A stretch of DNA of 64,000 bases from Aureimonas sp. SK2 (GCF_029813115.1 NZ_JAPZDS010000003.1:124001-188000); one strand, 5' to 3'; numbered from the stretch's first letter, positions 35,295 through 44,702 are shown. Notes: generated by a model not told the origin, from the sequence alone. Numbers and translations are program-made.

Positions 35295-36908
35295 CTAGTC
35301 GGCGTCGAACCGACCGCCCGCCTCCAGCATCAGGTCCGGCGTGTCCACGTCGAAGGACGCCGCTCGTCCGATTTCTACCTCGCGGAGAAGGTCCGTGTTG
35401 GACTGCACGATGGATCGCGCGCCGATGTCACCTTCGAGCCGCGCCACCAGAGGCGCGAACGCTGTCGAGAGGATCACCGGGTTCCCGCGCCGACCCTGAT
35501 CGGTCGCCATCACGATCGAACCGGGACCGGACGGTTCGAAAGCCGCGATCATCCGGTCGAGATCGCCGGCCGTCAGCAGCGGTTGGTCGGCCAGAAGGAC
35601 CAGCACCCCGTCGCAGTTGGCTGGGATGGCGGCGAAGCCGGCGATGAGCGAGGCCGACAGTCCCTCCCCATAACGGGGATTCTGGAGGAGCGCGACGTCG
35701 AGGCCCGCCAGAGCGGCGGCGACGGCATCGGCCATGTGTCCGGTGACCACCGAGACCCCGGACGCTCCGCTCGCCAGCGCGGTTTCCACCGTGCGGCGGA
35801 CGAGCGGCGTGCCGTCGAAGCGGGCGAGCAGCTTGTTCGGGCCGCCCATCCGGCTCGACCGCCCGGCGGCCAGGACCAGCGCATGGACGCGCTTGTGCGG
35901 TGCGCTTGCCGGCGCCTCGCGCAGATGGGGTCGAGACGCGATCTCCATCAGAAGTCCTCCGACGCCCAGACCGACGATGTCTTCCCGTCCGACATGAAGA
36001 TCGGCGAGGATGCGATTGAGAATCCAGTCGAAACCGTTCTCGGCGGGGCTGCGTGCGCAGCCGGGCGCGCCGAGGATCGTGCGTTCTCCGATCCACCCGA
36101 GCAGAAGCAGGTTGCCGGGGTCCACGGGCATCCCGAGATGGACGATTTCGCCGCCCGCGCGCCGGATCGCCGCCGGCACGACGTCCGCCTCGTCGATCAC
36201 GGCGGAGGCGCCGAACACGATCGTCAGGTCCTCGCCCGCCGGCGCCCGGGCGAGCCGCTTGGTCAGGTCCGCCTCGTCGTGCGCGCACCGCTCCTCGCGG
36301 CCGAGCGTCGAGCCGGACGGCTCGAGCCGCCGTTCGAGGACGCGCCGGGTCTTGTCGAGCGTCGCGGACTTTAGGCCGGGGAGCCGCGTCTGCACCAGTC
36401 CGACGCTCCGCGCGCGAAACGGCGCGAGGCGGAACGCCAAGCCCGACGACAGGACGCTTACGGCCGCATCGACGGCCTCGCCGGGCACCGCGAGCGGAAC
36501 GATCTTCACCGTGGCGACCATGCGTCCCTCGCCGACCGGCGCGTGTTCGCCGAGCGTCGCGAGGGTGATGCCGGGATCGATTCCGTTCACCGCATCGACC
36601 AGCCTGCGGTCGGGCAGGAAGAGGCCGGACCGCGTGGCATGGAGGTTGGCGCGGCCGGTTCCCGGCGGCGCCATCTCCACCCCGGTTGAAACCAGTGCGC
36701 GGGCGATCCGCTCGGCTGCGAGGTTCTCTTCGATGTCGCCGGGGTCGAGGCGCGCGACGGTGATCTCGCGAACTCCGTCCGCGACGAGCGCTCGAACGTC
36801 GTCCTCCGTGAGCCGGCGCCCTTTCGGCAGGCGCCGCCCGCCGGCCGTCGCGGCATGCGCCAGGAGGGCGCCTTCCGCCTCCTCCGTCGGCACGGGGCCG
36901 AACCTCAT
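35295..36908 (-). CDS. Molybdopterin-binding plus MobA-like nucleotidyltransferase fusion
   Basis: A 537-residue two-domain protein. The first 330 residues form a MoaB/MoeA-like molybdopterin-binding region, with V-F-G-A-S-A-V-I-D-E-A-D-V-V-P near residue 230. The C-terminal 200 residues are a MobA/MocA-type NTP transferase with A-A-G-R-S-S-R-M-G-G-P-N-K-L-L, G-E-G-L-S-A-S-L and L-A-D-Q-P-L-L. Such fusions make molybdopterin cytosine dinucleotide for xanthine or CO dehydrogenase-type enzymes. Its start overlaps the XdhC gene by 4 bases. Confidence 0.85.
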   Translation of the reverse strand: MRFGPVPTEEAEGALLAHAATAGGRRLPKGRRLTEDDVRALVADGVREITVARLDPGDIEENLAAERIARALVSTGVEMAPPGTGRANLHATRSGLFLPDRRLVDAVNGIDPGITLATLGEHAPVGEGRMVATVKIVPLAVPGEAVDAAVSVLSSGLAFRLAPFRARSVGLVQTRLPGLKSATLDKTRRVLERRLEPSGSTLGREERCAHDEADLTKRLARAPAGEDLTIVFGASAVIDEADVVPAAIRRAGGEIVHLGMPVDPGNLLLLGWIGERTILGAPGCARSPAENGFDWILNRILADLHVGREDIVGLGVGGLLMEIASRPHLREAPASAPHKRVHALVLAAGRSSRMGGPNKLLARFDGTPLVRRTVETALASGASGVSVVTGHMADAVAAALAGLDVALLQNPRYGEGLSASLIAGFAAIPANCDGVLVLLADQPLLTAGDLDRMIAAFEPSGPGSIVMATDQGRRGNPVILSTAFAPLVARLEGDIGARSIVQSNTDLLREVEIGRAASFDVDTPDLMLEAGGRFDAD

Positions 36909-37609
36909 GCGCCCGGCGCCTCTCCCCGGCGTTCGGCGTGCATCTTGCGTCCACGGAAGGCGGATATGACCGAGGCGAGGATCGCGACGGCGATCTCGGC
37001 AGGCGTCGCCGCGCCGATATCGACGCCGATCGGCGCCTCGATCCGATCGATCCGATGCTGCGGCACGCCGGCTGCCAGAAGCCGTTCGACCCGTCGCGCA
37101 TGCGTCTTCCTGCTGCCCAGCGCGCCGACATAGAAGCAGCCCGTCCGCAGCGCCTCGATCAGCGGATGGTCGTCGATCTTCGGATCATGCGTCACGGCGA
37201 CCAGTGCCGTGTAGGCGTCGAGCGGGCGCTCGCGCAGGACGTCTTCCGGCCATTCGGCCGAGAGATCGACGCCCGGAAAGCGCTCGGGTGTCGCGAAGGC
37301 GGTGCGCGGATCGATGATGGCGAGGTCGAAGCCGGCCAGACGCGCCATCGGGGCGAGGCTCTGGCTGATGTGGACGGCGCCGATCACCAGGATACGGGGC
37401 GGCGGCAGATAGGCGTTGAGAAAGGTCCGCGTGCCCTCGACCAGCCCCGAGCGCCCGCTCCGCAGCGCCCGCGCGATCGCCTCGTCCTCGCCTTCGATGT
37501 ACGCCTCGCGCACCAGCCGCTGCGCGCCGCTGTCGAGATCGGTCACGACCACGCAGCCGCGCCGCGCCGCCCGCTCGGCGTTGAGCTCACGCAGGAGGTC
37601 CGCCCGCAT
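36905..37609 (-). CDS. XdhC-family protein with C-terminal Rossmann domain
   Basis: A 234-residue XdhC/CoxF-type maturation factor, which handles the sulfurated molybdenum cofactor for insertion into molybdenum hydroxylases. R-I-L-V-I-G-A-V-H-I-S-Q near residue 72 is a Rossmann nucleotide loop, followed by V-A-V-T-H-D-P-K-I-D-D and Y-V-G-A-L-G-S-R-K-T-H. It begins one base inside the stop of the XdhC N-terminal-domain gene (TGATG). Confidence 0.85.
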   Translation of the reverse strand: MRADLLRELNAERAARRGCVVVTDLDSGAQRLVREAYIEGEDEAIARALRSGRSGLVEGTRTFLNAYLPPPRILVIGAVHISQSLAPMARLAGFDLAIIDPRTAFATPERFPGVDLSAEWPEDVLRERPLDAYTALVAVTHDPKIDDHPLIEALRTGCFYVGALGSRKTHARRVERLLAAGVPQHRIDRIEAPIGVDIGAATPAEIAVAILASVISAFRGRKMHAERRGEAPGA

Positions 37610-37929
37610 CAGGCCACTCGTTCGAGGAAGACGCGGATGCGGCCGCCGCAGGAGAGGCCGACGCGCCAGGCCGTTTCGTCCGCGACGCCGAACTCCAGGA
37701 TACGCGGCGCGCCGCTTTCGATCACCTCCAGGCTTTCAGCGATCACCGCGCCCTCGACGCAGCCGCCGGACACGGAGCCCTCGAAGCCGCCCTCCGCGTC
37801 GATCACGAGATGGCTGCCGACGGGGCGCGGTGCCGAGCCCCAAGTCTCGATCACGGTCGCCAGCGCCAGCCGGCGCCCCTCGCCGGCCCAGCGCTCGGCG
37901 ACGCTCAGGATATCCGTCGTCTCGCTCAT
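37609..37929 (-). CDS. XdhC N-terminal-domain (CoxI-type) protein
   Basis: A 106-residue protein consisting only of the XdhC_CoxI domain. T-V-I-E-T-W-G-S-A-P-R-P-V-G and the glycine/cysteine motif G-S-V-S-G-G-C-V-E-G-A-V are diagnostic, and a second cysteine lies in L-S-C-G-G. The ATG at 37929 has GAGGAG upstream. It is the companion of the longer XdhC protein encoded next; in many genomes the two are one protein. It overlaps that gene by one base. Confidence 0.87.
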   Translation of the reverse strand: MSETTDILSVAERWAGEGRRLALATVIETWGSAPRPVGSHLVIDAEGGFEGSVSGGCVEGAVIAESLEVIESGAPRILEFGVADETAWRVGLSCGGRIRVFLERVA

Positions 37930-37940
37930 CGCCTGGCTCC

Positions 37941-39152
37941 TCATGCCGCCGCGCCGGCTCGCAGCCAGGCGCGCGGGTCGTTGTCGCGTCCGCCCCCTTC
38001 GCGCGACAGCGCGGCGCAGAGGTCGGACAGGGTGTTCAGGGAATGGGCCGAGCGGAACTCGTCGACATGCGGAAGAAGAGCCCGCACGCCACGGGCGCGC
38101 GCCGAGAAACCGTCGAAACGCAGAAGTGGGTTCAGCCAGATCAGTCGGCGGCAGGAGCGATGGAGGCGGTCCGCCTCGCGCGACAGGCGCTCCATGTCGT
38201 CGCGCTCCAGCCCGTCGGTCACGAGGAGCACGATTGGCCCGCCCGAGAGGACGCGCCGTGACCAGCGCCGATTGAACTCCTCCAGCGCCGCGCCGATGCG
38301 CGTGCCGCCGGACCAGTCCTGCACCAGCGCGCTGCAGGCGGCCACCGCCTCGTCCGGATCGCGCTGCGCGAGCTGGCGCGACACCGGCGTCAGCCGCGTG
38401 CCGAACAGGAAGGCACGCACCCGGCGGCGCGCCGACATGGCGTGCATGAAGTGCAGCATGAGGCGGCTGTACTGGCTCATGGAGCCTGAAATGTCGGCGA
38501 TCACCACGAGCGGCGGGTGGACCGTCCGCGCTTCGCGAAAGCGCGGCAGGATCAGGTCGCCGCCGGTACGCAGCGAAGCCTGCAGCGTGCGGCGTGGATC
38601 GAAGCGGCGGCCCCGGTTCCGCGCCCGGAACCGACGCGCGGCCACCCGGTCGTCCGGCATCGCCATGCGGGCGATGGCGGCGCGAGCCTCTGCGAGTTCG
38701 GCCGCCGTCATCTGCGCGAAGTCCTTGGCGCGGAACACCTCCTCGGCCGAGACGGTCAGCCGCGCGTCAATCTCCAGCACGGGCCGCTCCTCGACCCGCC
38801 TCGCGCCACCCGCAGCCTCCAGGGCGTTGGCCACGCGCCGCGCCCCCGGCTTAGGTTCGGGCGGCGGCTTGCGGGCGGGGGTCTGCGCCGAGAACATCGC
38901 GAGCATCCGCTCCACAAGCTGGCGCGAGCGCCAGAACAGGCTGAATGCCTCGGCAAAGACGGCAGTGTCCTCGCGGCGCGATACGAAGACCGCATGCAGC
39001 GTCCAGAAGAAGTCCTCGCGCGAGCCGATGCCGCCCGCGCGCACCGCCTCGATGGCGGCCAGCGTATCCGCCGGGCCGACGCGCATACCGGCGCGGCGGA
39101 GCGTTCGCGCGAAATGCGCGACGTTGTCGGCGAGATGACCGCCGCCCGTCAT
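37941..39152 (-). CDS. CoxE-like von Willebrand factor A domain protein
   Basis: A 403-residue VWA protein. A MIDAS metal site D-I-S-G-S-M-S starts at Asp220, and L-V-T-D-G-L-E supplies the later acidic residue. The N-terminal 190 residues are helical and arginine-rich. With MoxR AAA ATPases, CoxE proteins help mature CO dehydrogenase-type molybdenum enzymes. The start overlaps the stop of the MoxR gene by 4 bases. A frame extension upstream to 39470 lies within the MoxR gene and is not credible. Confidence 0.85.
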   Translation of the reverse strand: MTGGGHLADNVAHFARTLRRAGMRVGPADTLAAIEAVRAGGIGSREDFFWTLHAVFVSRREDTAVFAEAFSLFWRSRQLVERMLAMFSAQTPARKPPPEPKPGARRVANALEAAGGARRVEERPVLEIDARLTVSAEEVFRAKDFAQMTAAELAEARAAIARMAMPDDRVAARRFRARNRGRRFDPRRTLQASLRTGGDLILPRFREARTVHPPLVVIADISGSMSQYSRLMLHFMHAMSARRRVRAFLFGTRLTPVSRQLAQRDPDEAVAACSALVQDWSGGTRIGAALEEFNRRWSRRVLSGGPIVLLVTDGLERDDMERLSREADRLHRSCRRLIWLNPLLRFDGFSARARGVRALLPHVDEFRSAHSLNTLSDLCAALSREGGGRDNDPRAWLRAGAAA

Positions 39153-40075
39153 GCGCTCGCGTGCTCGCGGCGGATGGCGCGCAGCATCTCGTCCGCCTCG
39201 CTCCGACCGATGCGCGCGATGTCGTCCTGATACTTGAGGAGGACGCCGAGCGTGTCCGTCACCAGCTCGGGGTCGAGCGCCACCGCATCGAGTTCCGTGA
39301 GCGCGGTCGCCCAGTCGAGGGTTTCGGCGACGCCCGGCGCCTTGAAGAGGTCCGCCCCGCGCAGCCGCTGGACGAAGGCGACCAGTTCGGCCGAAAGGTC
39401 GGCATGGGCCGTCGGCACCTTTCGTCGGACAATCTCCAGCTCGCGCTCCGCCGTCGGATAGTCCAGCCAATGGTAGAGGCAGCGCCGCTTCAGGGCGTCG
39501 TGGATCTCTCGGGTGCGGTTGGTGGTCACGACGACGATCGGGGGCTCGGCCGCCCGAATGGTGCCGAGTTCGGGAATCGTCACTTGGAAGTCAGATAGCA
39601 CTTCGAGGAGAAACGCCTCGAAGGCTTCGTCCGCGCGGTCCAGCTCGTCGATCAGGAGAACCGGCGCCCGGCCGGCCTCGCCTTCCAGCGCCTGGAGCAC
39701 CGGGCGGCGGATCAGGAAGCGCTCGGAGAAGATGTCGGAGCGCATGGCGTCGCGCGCCGTGTCGCCGCTCGCCTCGCGCAGCCGGATCTCGATCATCTGG
39801 GCGGCATGGTTCCACTCGTAGAGCGAGGTGGAGACATCCAGCCCCTCGTAGCACTGGAGGCGGATCAGCGGACGACCGAGCCGCTCGGCCAGGACCTTGG
39901 CCACCTCCGTCTTGCCGACGCCCGCCTCGCCTTCGAGGAAGATCGGCCGCCGCATGCGCAAGGCCAGGAACAGGACCGTGGCGAGAGAGCGGTCGGCGAC
40001 GTAGCCGCCGACTCCTAGAAGCGCCTGCGTCTCGTCGATGCTGTGGGGAAATTGGGTCACCGACTCGGGGTCCAT
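39149..40075 (-). CDS. MoxR-family AAA+ ATPase, CoxD-like
   Basis: A 308-residue ATPase. Walker A is G-E-A-G-V-G-K-T (49-56), Walker B is L-L-I-D-E-L-D-R-A-D, and the sensor region reads V-V-T-T-N-R-T-R-E. It would act as a chaperone with the VWA protein encoded immediately downstream. It is the first gene of the leftward maturation operon (MoxR, CoxE, two XdhC parts, MobA-like). Confidence 0.88.
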   Translation of the reverse strand: MDPESVTQFPHSIDETQALLGVGGYVADRSLATVLFLALRMRRPIFLEGEAGVGKTEVAKVLAERLGRPLIRLQCYEGLDVSTSLYEWNHAAQMIEIRLREASGDTARDAMRSDIFSERFLIRRPVLQALEGEAGRAPVLLIDELDRADEAFEAFLLEVLSDFQVTIPELGTIRAAEPPIVVVTTNRTREIHDALKRRCLYHWLDYPTAERELEIVRRKVPTAHADLSAELVAFVQRLRGADLFKAPGVAETLDWATALTELDAVALDPELVTDTLGVLLKYQDDIARIGRSEADEMLRAIRREHASA

Positions 40076-40124
40076 GCGAAGGGTCGACCCGAAGATAGTT
40101 CATGCGCGCGACGTCACAACCGCG

Positions 40125-40640
40125 TCACTCGGCCTCCGGGTGCTGCAGCGCATGGTAGCGGCGCGCGCGGTACAGGAGGCTGTGCCCGGCACGCGGAACG
40201 GACAGGCCGACGACTTGGCCGATCGTAACCTGGTGGGTCGCCACAGTCCGGCTTTCCAGACTGCGGCAGTCGAAGGCGACGATCGCATCCTCCAGAATGG
40301 GCGCGCCGCTTTCCAGCGTGGTCCAGCGGCCGGAGGCGAACCGCGCTTCCAGATCGAGCTTTCCCTCGCCGGAAAAGACTCGCGCCACCGACTCGCTCCG
40401 GTCGGCCAGGACATTCACCGCGAAAACGCCGTTCTCGGCGAAGCGCGCATTGGCCTCGTGCGAGCGGTTGAGGCAGACGAGCAGCGTCGCCGGGTCGTCC
40501 GAGACGGAGCAGACGGAGGTCACGGTCACGCCCCGACGCCCGGCCGGCCCGTCGGTCGTGACGAGGCACACGGCGGCTGCGAAATGGCTCATGGCCTCGC
40601 GGAAGGCCGCTCGGTCGATCTCGGCGCGGGTCACTAGCAA
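40125..40640 (-). CDS. Flavin reductase-like FMN-binding protein (RutF class)
   Basis: A protein of about 171 residues of the flavin reductase domain family, which supplies reduced FMN or FAD to two-component monooxygenases. The core shows H-F-A-A-A-V-C-L-V-T-T, G-V-T-V-T-S-V-C-S-V-S-D-D-P-A-T-L-L-V-C-L-N-R and F-A-V-N-V-L. No ATG is available; a TTG at 40640 lies 5 bases behind AAGGAG and is preferred to the GTG at 40634. The oxygenase partner is not in the window. Confidence 0.82.
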   Translation of the reverse strand: MLVTRAEIDRAAFREAMSHFAAAVCLVTTDGPAGRRGVTVTSVCSVSDDPATLLVCLNRSHEANARFAENGVFAVNVLADRSESVARVFSGEGKLDLEARFASGRWTTLESGAPILEDAIVAFDCRSLESRTVATHQVTIGQVVGLSVPRAGHSLLYRARRYHALQHPEAE

Positions 40641-40823
40641 GGCGACTCCTTCGGGCTGGCGCAACGCATCCCAACATGGGGCGCGCCTTCGGATGGCGCA
40701 CCCTGCGCCACGAATCTTTTCAAGTTCGTGAGCGACGTAAAGGTCAATGCGTTTGACATCGCGGCCCGGAGGCTTCAGGACGTGCCCGCTTCGGAATATT
40801 TTTCAATACGATAGGAAGTCGCT

Positions 40824-41627
40824 ATGGCGCCGATCCTAGAGATCAGGGATGTGTCGCGCCGGTTCGGCGGCTTCGTTGCCGTGAACCGCTGCTCGCTGTC
40901 CGTCGAACAGGGCGGCATCACGGGCCTGATCGGTCCGAACGGCGCCGGCAAGTCCACGCTGTTCAACATGGTGGCCGGCAATCTGGCGCCGTCCTCCGGC
41001 AAGATCCTGTTCGAAGGGCGCGAGATCCAGGGCCTCAGGCCGCATCAGCTCTTCGGACGCGGCCTCCTGCGTACGTTCCAGATCGCGCACGAGTTCTCCC
41101 GCCTGTCGGTCATCGAGAACCTGATGATGGTGCCGGGCGGCCAGCCGGGCGAGAACGTCCTGGAGGCTTGGTTCCGGGGACGCAAGGTGCGCGAGTTCGA
41201 GAGACGCGTGCGCGAGCGCGCGGAGGACGTGATCGACTTCCTCAAGATCGGACACGTCGCACACGAGCTCGCCGGCAACCTTTCGGGCGGCCAGAAGAAG
41301 CTAGTCGAGCTCGGCCGGACCATGATGGTGGACGCCAAGATCGTGCTGCTCGACGAGATCGCGGCCGGCGTGAACCGGACGCTTCTCAACGACATCGCCG
41401 CCAACATCGAGCGCCTCAACCGGGAACGCGGCTACACGTTCTTCGTCATCGAGCACGACATGGACCTGATCGGCCGCCTCTGCGACCCCGTGATCGTGAT
41501 GGCGGCGGGCGAGGTCATGCGCACCGGCACGCTCGCCGAGATCCAGGCCGACGAGGCGGTGGTGGAAGCCTATTTCGGCGGCTCGCCGACCGGCCACGCG
41601 ACCGCCAAGACGGGAGCGACGGCATGA
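40824..41627 (+). CDS. livG: Branched-chain amino acid-type ABC transporter ATP-binding protein LivG
   Basis: A 267-residue ATPase. Walker A is G-P-N-G-A-G-K-S-T (about 37-45), the signature is L-S-G-G-Q-K-K-L-V-E, and Walker B is I-V-L-L-D-E with the LivG-like A-A-G-V-N. AGGAAG lies upstream of the ATG. It overlaps livF by 4 bases and opens the livG-livF-livH-livM operon. The transported compound could be a branched-chain amino acid, an amide or urea. Confidence 0.9.
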   Translation: MAPILEIRDVSRRFGGFVAVNRCSLSVEQGGITGLIGPNGAGKSTLFNMVAGNLAPSSGKILFEGREIQGLRPHQLFGRGLLRTFQIAHEFSRLSVIENLMMVPGGQPGENVLEAWFRGRKVREFERRVRERAEDVIDFLKIGHVAHELAGNLSGGQKKLVELGRTMMVDAKIVLLDEIAAGVNRTLLNDIAANIERLNRERGYTFFVIEHDMDLIGRLCDPVIVMAAGEVMRTGTLAEIQADEAVVEAYFGGSPTGHATAKTGATA

Positions 41628-42328
41628 GCCTCCTGAAGGTCGAGAACGTCGTCGCCGGCTACGGCGAGGCGACCATCCTCAACGGCGTGAACCTCGAACT
41701 CGAAGCCGGCGAGATCGGCGTGATCGTCGGGCCGAACGGGGCAGGAAAATCGACGACGCTCAAGGCGATCTTCGGCCTTCTGCGCGTTTCCTCGGGTCGG
41801 GTCCTGTTCGACGGCCAGGATATCACCAACCGGCCGACGGACTCCTTGAGCGCCCTGCGCATGGCCTTCGTGCCGCAGGAGCACAACGTCTTCAAGACGC
41901 TCTCGGTCCATGAGAACCTGGAGATGGGAGCCTATGTCCGTCGCGACGACGTCTCCGGCCTTCTGGAGCGCGTCTACGACATCTTCCCGCCGTTGAAGGA
42001 CAAGCGGCGCCAGCCGGCGGGCGAATTGTCGGGCGGCCAGCGCCAGATGGTAGCGGTCGGTCGGGCGCTGATGATCGACCCGAAGCTGATCCTCCTCGAC
42101 GAGCCGACCGCCGGCCTGTCGCCCCGCTACATGAGCGAGATCTTCGACCGCATCCTCGCGGTCAACGCGGCGGGCGTGACGGTCGCGATGGTCGAGCAGA
42201 ACGCCAAGCAGGCCCTCGGCATCGCCCACAAGGGCTTCGTCCTGGCTTCGGGCCGCAACCGCTTCACCGACACGGGCGCCGCGCTGCTGGCCGACCCGGA
42301 TGTCGCAAAATCCTTCCTCGGCGGCTGA
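41624..42328 (+). CDS. livF: Branched-chain amino acid-type ABC transporter ATP-binding protein LivF
   Basis: A 234-residue ATPase with Walker A G-P-N-G-A-G-K-S-T, signature L-S-G-G-Q-R-Q-M and Walker B L-I-L-L-D-E-P-T-A-G-L-S-P. The start ATG overlaps the livG stop (ATGA), indicating coupled translation. V-A-M-V-E-Q-N-A-K-Q-A-L is typical of LivF. It forms the second ATPase of the importer. Confidence 0.92.
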   Translation: MSLLKVENVVAGYGEATILNGVNLELEAGEIGVIVGPNGAGKSTTLKAIFGLLRVSSGRVLFDGQDITNRPTDSLSALRMAFVPQEHNVFKTLSVHENLEMGAYVRRDDVSGLLERVYDIFPPLKDKRRQPAGELSGGQRQMVAVGRALMIDPKLILLDEPTAGLSPRYMSEIFDRILAVNAAGVTVAMVEQNAKQALGIAHKGFVLASGRNRFTDTGAALLADPDVAKSFLGG

Positions 42329-42372
42329 AGCCCTCCGCTTCGCCTTTCGATCGAACATTTCGAGATAGACAT

Positions 42373-43365
42373 TTGGACGAGCTAGTCTTCTTCATCAACC
42401 GCGGCCTGATGGGCGGACTCATCATCGGCTCGATCTACGCGCTCGGGGCGGTCGGTGTGACGCTGATTTTCGGAATCCTGCGCTTTGCCCATTTCGCGCA
42501 TGGCGACATGATGACGGCGGCGGCGTTCTTCGCCTTCATGCTGGCGAGCCTCCTCTCGGCTCTCGGCGTCTCGCTGCCGATCCCGCTCGCGCTCGCGCTT
42601 CTGCCGGTGGTCATGCTGCTGACCTCGGTCTTCGCGATCGGGCTCGACAAGGCCTTCTACAAGCCGCTGCGCGACCGGGGCGCGCGGCCCGTCGTCATGG
42701 TCATGGCGTCGATCGGCGTTGCGCTCATGCTGCAGGGCCTGATCCGCCTCTTCGCTGGCACGGGCTCGCGCGAGATGTATCTCGACGCGCCCAAGCAGAT
42801 CTTCCGTATCCCCACCGGCGGCCGCCCGATCGTCATCACCGAGCCGCAGGTGGCGCTGATCCTCCTCACCGTCGTCTCGGTGATCGTGCTGCACCTCTTC
42901 CTTACCCGTTCGCGCCTCGGCAAGGCGATGCGCGCCGTGTCCGACAATCCGGACCTCGCGCGCGTGACCGGCATTCCGCTGGACACCGTGGTCAAGGCGA
43001 CATGGGTCATCGGCGGCTCGCTCGCCGCCATCGCCGGCACGATGCTGGCCATGGACGTCCAGCTCAAGCCCGACCTCGCCTACAACATCCTGCTGCCGAT
43101 CTTCGCCGCCACGATCGTCGGCGGCATCGGCCAGCCTTACGGCGCGATCGCCGGCGGCTATCTCATCGGCTTCGCCGAGACGCTGTCAGTCTTCAACCTT
43201 TCGGTGCTCTTGCGCCCGTTCCAGGGCTGGATGCCGGCCTGGGTCGAGATTCCGGCGAACCTCGCCTTCGTGCCGACGGAGTACCGGCTCGTGGTGCCGT
43301 TCTTCATCCTCGTCGTCGTGCTGATCTATCGGCCGACCGGCATCTTCAAGGGACGGGTGTTCTGA
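42373..43365 (+). CDS. livH: Branched-chain amino acid-type ABC transporter permease LivH
   Basis: A 330-residue inner-membrane permease with about eight segments. Family features are G-S-I-Y-A-L-G-A-V-G-V-T-L-I-F-G near residue 20, F-A-H-F-A-H-G-D and A-V-S-D-N-P-D-L-A-R-V-T-G-I in the ATPase-contact loop. The start is a TTG with only a weak ribosome site. It ends one base inside livM (TGATG). Confidence 0.9.
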   Translation: MDELVFFINRGLMGGLIIGSIYALGAVGVTLIFGILRFAHFAHGDMMTAAAFFAFMLASLLSALGVSLPIPLALALLPVVMLLTSVFAIGLDKAFYKPLRDRGARPVVMVMASIGVALMLQGLIRLFAGTGSREMYLDAPKQIFRIPTGGRPIVITEPQVALILLTVVSVIVLHLFLTRSRLGKAMRAVSDNPDLARVTGIPLDTVVKATWVIGGSLAAIAGTMLAMDVQLKPDLAYNILLPIFAATIVGGIGQPYGAIAGGYLIGFAETLSVFNLSVLLRPFQGWMPAWVEIPANLAFVPTEYRLVVPFFILVVVLIYRPTGIFKGRVF

Positions 43366-44645
43366 TGGCGGCGGCATCCACGGCTACCAACCGCCTGCGC
43401 GAGCCGCTCCTGCCGCTGGCGCTCGTCGCCCTCGTCGGCCTGATCTTCTGGCTCCAGGGATCGGCCTACGCGACCCGCATGCTGGTCGAGGCCGCGGCCT
43501 ATGCGATCATCGCGATCGGCCTGAACATTCAATGGGGTTACGCCGGTCTCTTCAACGTCGGCATCATGGGCTTCATCATCGCCGGCGCCTTCGCCTCCGT
43601 GCTCATGACCTTCCCGGTGAACGAGGCGTTCTGGGCCTCCAGCGGAGCGCCGCTCCTCGGGGTGGCCCTGCTCTGGCTGATCGGCGCCGTCGTCGTCGTC
43701 GGGCTGGTCTCGCAACTCCATCGCGTCGGCCTGCCCAAGGGGCTGGTCACGGCGCTGACGGTGATTTCGGGCGCCGTCGCCTTCATGGCGGTGACCGCGA
43801 AATTCGATCCGGCCACGGTCGCGATCGAGGCGGAGGCCGGCTTCATCGGCGGCTTCGGCCTCCCGGTCGGCGTCGGCTGGGCCATGGCGGGCGTCGTCGC
43901 CGGCGCCATCGCCTTTGTGATCGGCAAAATCTGCCTCGGGCTGCGGGCTGACTATCTCGCCATCGCGACGCTCGGCATCGCTCAGATCATCAAGACCTTC
44001 CTGCGCAACGCCGACTGGCTGACGCGCGGCACGCTGACCGTCTCGCCGCTGCCCTGGCCGGTGCCGACTCCGGCCGAGGTCGGCTTCCTGTGGGGGCGCA
44101 GCCTGTATCTGGCCGTCACCGCCGTCCTCCTCCTCCTCGTCTATCTCCTGATGGAGCGGGCCTACCGGGCGCCGTGGGGCCGCATGATGCGCGCCATCCG
44201 CGACAACGAGGCGGCGGCCGCATCGATGGGCAAGAACGTCGACGGTCGGCGCCTCGAGATCTTCGTGCTCGGCGCCATGCTGATGGGGCTCGGCGGTGCC
44301 ATTCTCGTCCACTTCACCTCGATCTTTGACCCGTCCGGCTTCGTCGACCTCAACCACACGTTCCTGATCTGGGTGATGGTGATCCTCGGCGGCGCCGGCA
44401 ACAATCGCGGCGCGATCTTCGGCGCCGTCTTCGTCTACATCGTCTGGACCATGTCGGAGCCCGCGGCGCTGACGCTCTTCTCGCTGGCGCGCGACTGGGG
44501 GCAGTCCTTGTTCGGCTGGGTCGCCCCGCCGGACCTCGATTCTCGCGCGCTTCAGATGCGGGTCTTCGTCATCGGGCTGACCATCACCCTCGTCCTGCGC
44601 TTCGCGCCGCACGGGGTCCTGCCGGAACGGCGGCGGGCGGACTAG
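43365..44645 (+). CDS. livM: Branched-chain amino acid-type ABC transporter permease LivM
   Basis: A 426-residue membrane permease, with N-I-Q-W-G-Y-A-G-L-F-N-V-G near residue 60, L-R-A-D-Y-L-A-I-A-T-L-G and A-I-R-D-N-E-A-A-A-A-S-M-G in the coupling loop. It is longer than the usual 310-360 residues because of extra hydrophobic segments around residues 90-190. Its ATG overlaps the livH stop by one base. It is the last gene of the operon. Confidence 0.9.
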   Translation: MAAASTATNRLREPLLPLALVALVGLIFWLQGSAYATRMLVEAAAYAIIAIGLNIQWGYAGLFNVGIMGFIIAGAFASVLMTFPVNEAFWASSGAPLLGVALLWLIGAVVVVGLVSQLHRVGLPKGLVTALTVISGAVAFMAVTAKFDPATVAIEAEAGFIGGFGLPVGVGWAMAGVVAGAIAFVIGKICLGLRADYLAIATLGIAQIIKTFLRNADWLTRGTLTVSPLPWPVPTPAEVGFLWGRSLYLAVTAVLLLLVYLLMERAYRAPWGRMMRAIRDNEAAAASMGKNVDGRRLEIFVLGAMLMGLGGAILVHFTSIFDPSGFVDLNHTFLIWVMVILGGAGNNRGAIFGAVFVYIVWTMSEPAALTLFSLARDWGQSLFGWVAPPDLDSRALQMRVFVIGLTITLVLRFAPHGVLPERRRAD

Positions 44646-44702
44646 AGGAACCGTCCACAAGGAGGAGTCGTTGGGCGCGCAACCATGAATTGGGAGCGCC
44701 CC

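Noticed and set aside
36905-37929. The two XdhC parts as one gene broken by a frameshift
   Set aside because: Each part has its own start, the second begins in a TGATG overlap, and separate one-domain and two-domain XdhC proteins are known in cox-type operons.
37941-39470. A longer CoxE protein starting at 39470
   Set aside because: The extra 106 codons lie inside the MoxR gene in another frame and have shadow composition; the ATG at 39152 gives the usual 4-base overlap.
40753-40758. TTGACA as the -35 of a livG promoter
   Set aside because: No acceptable -10 lies 16-18 bases downstream.
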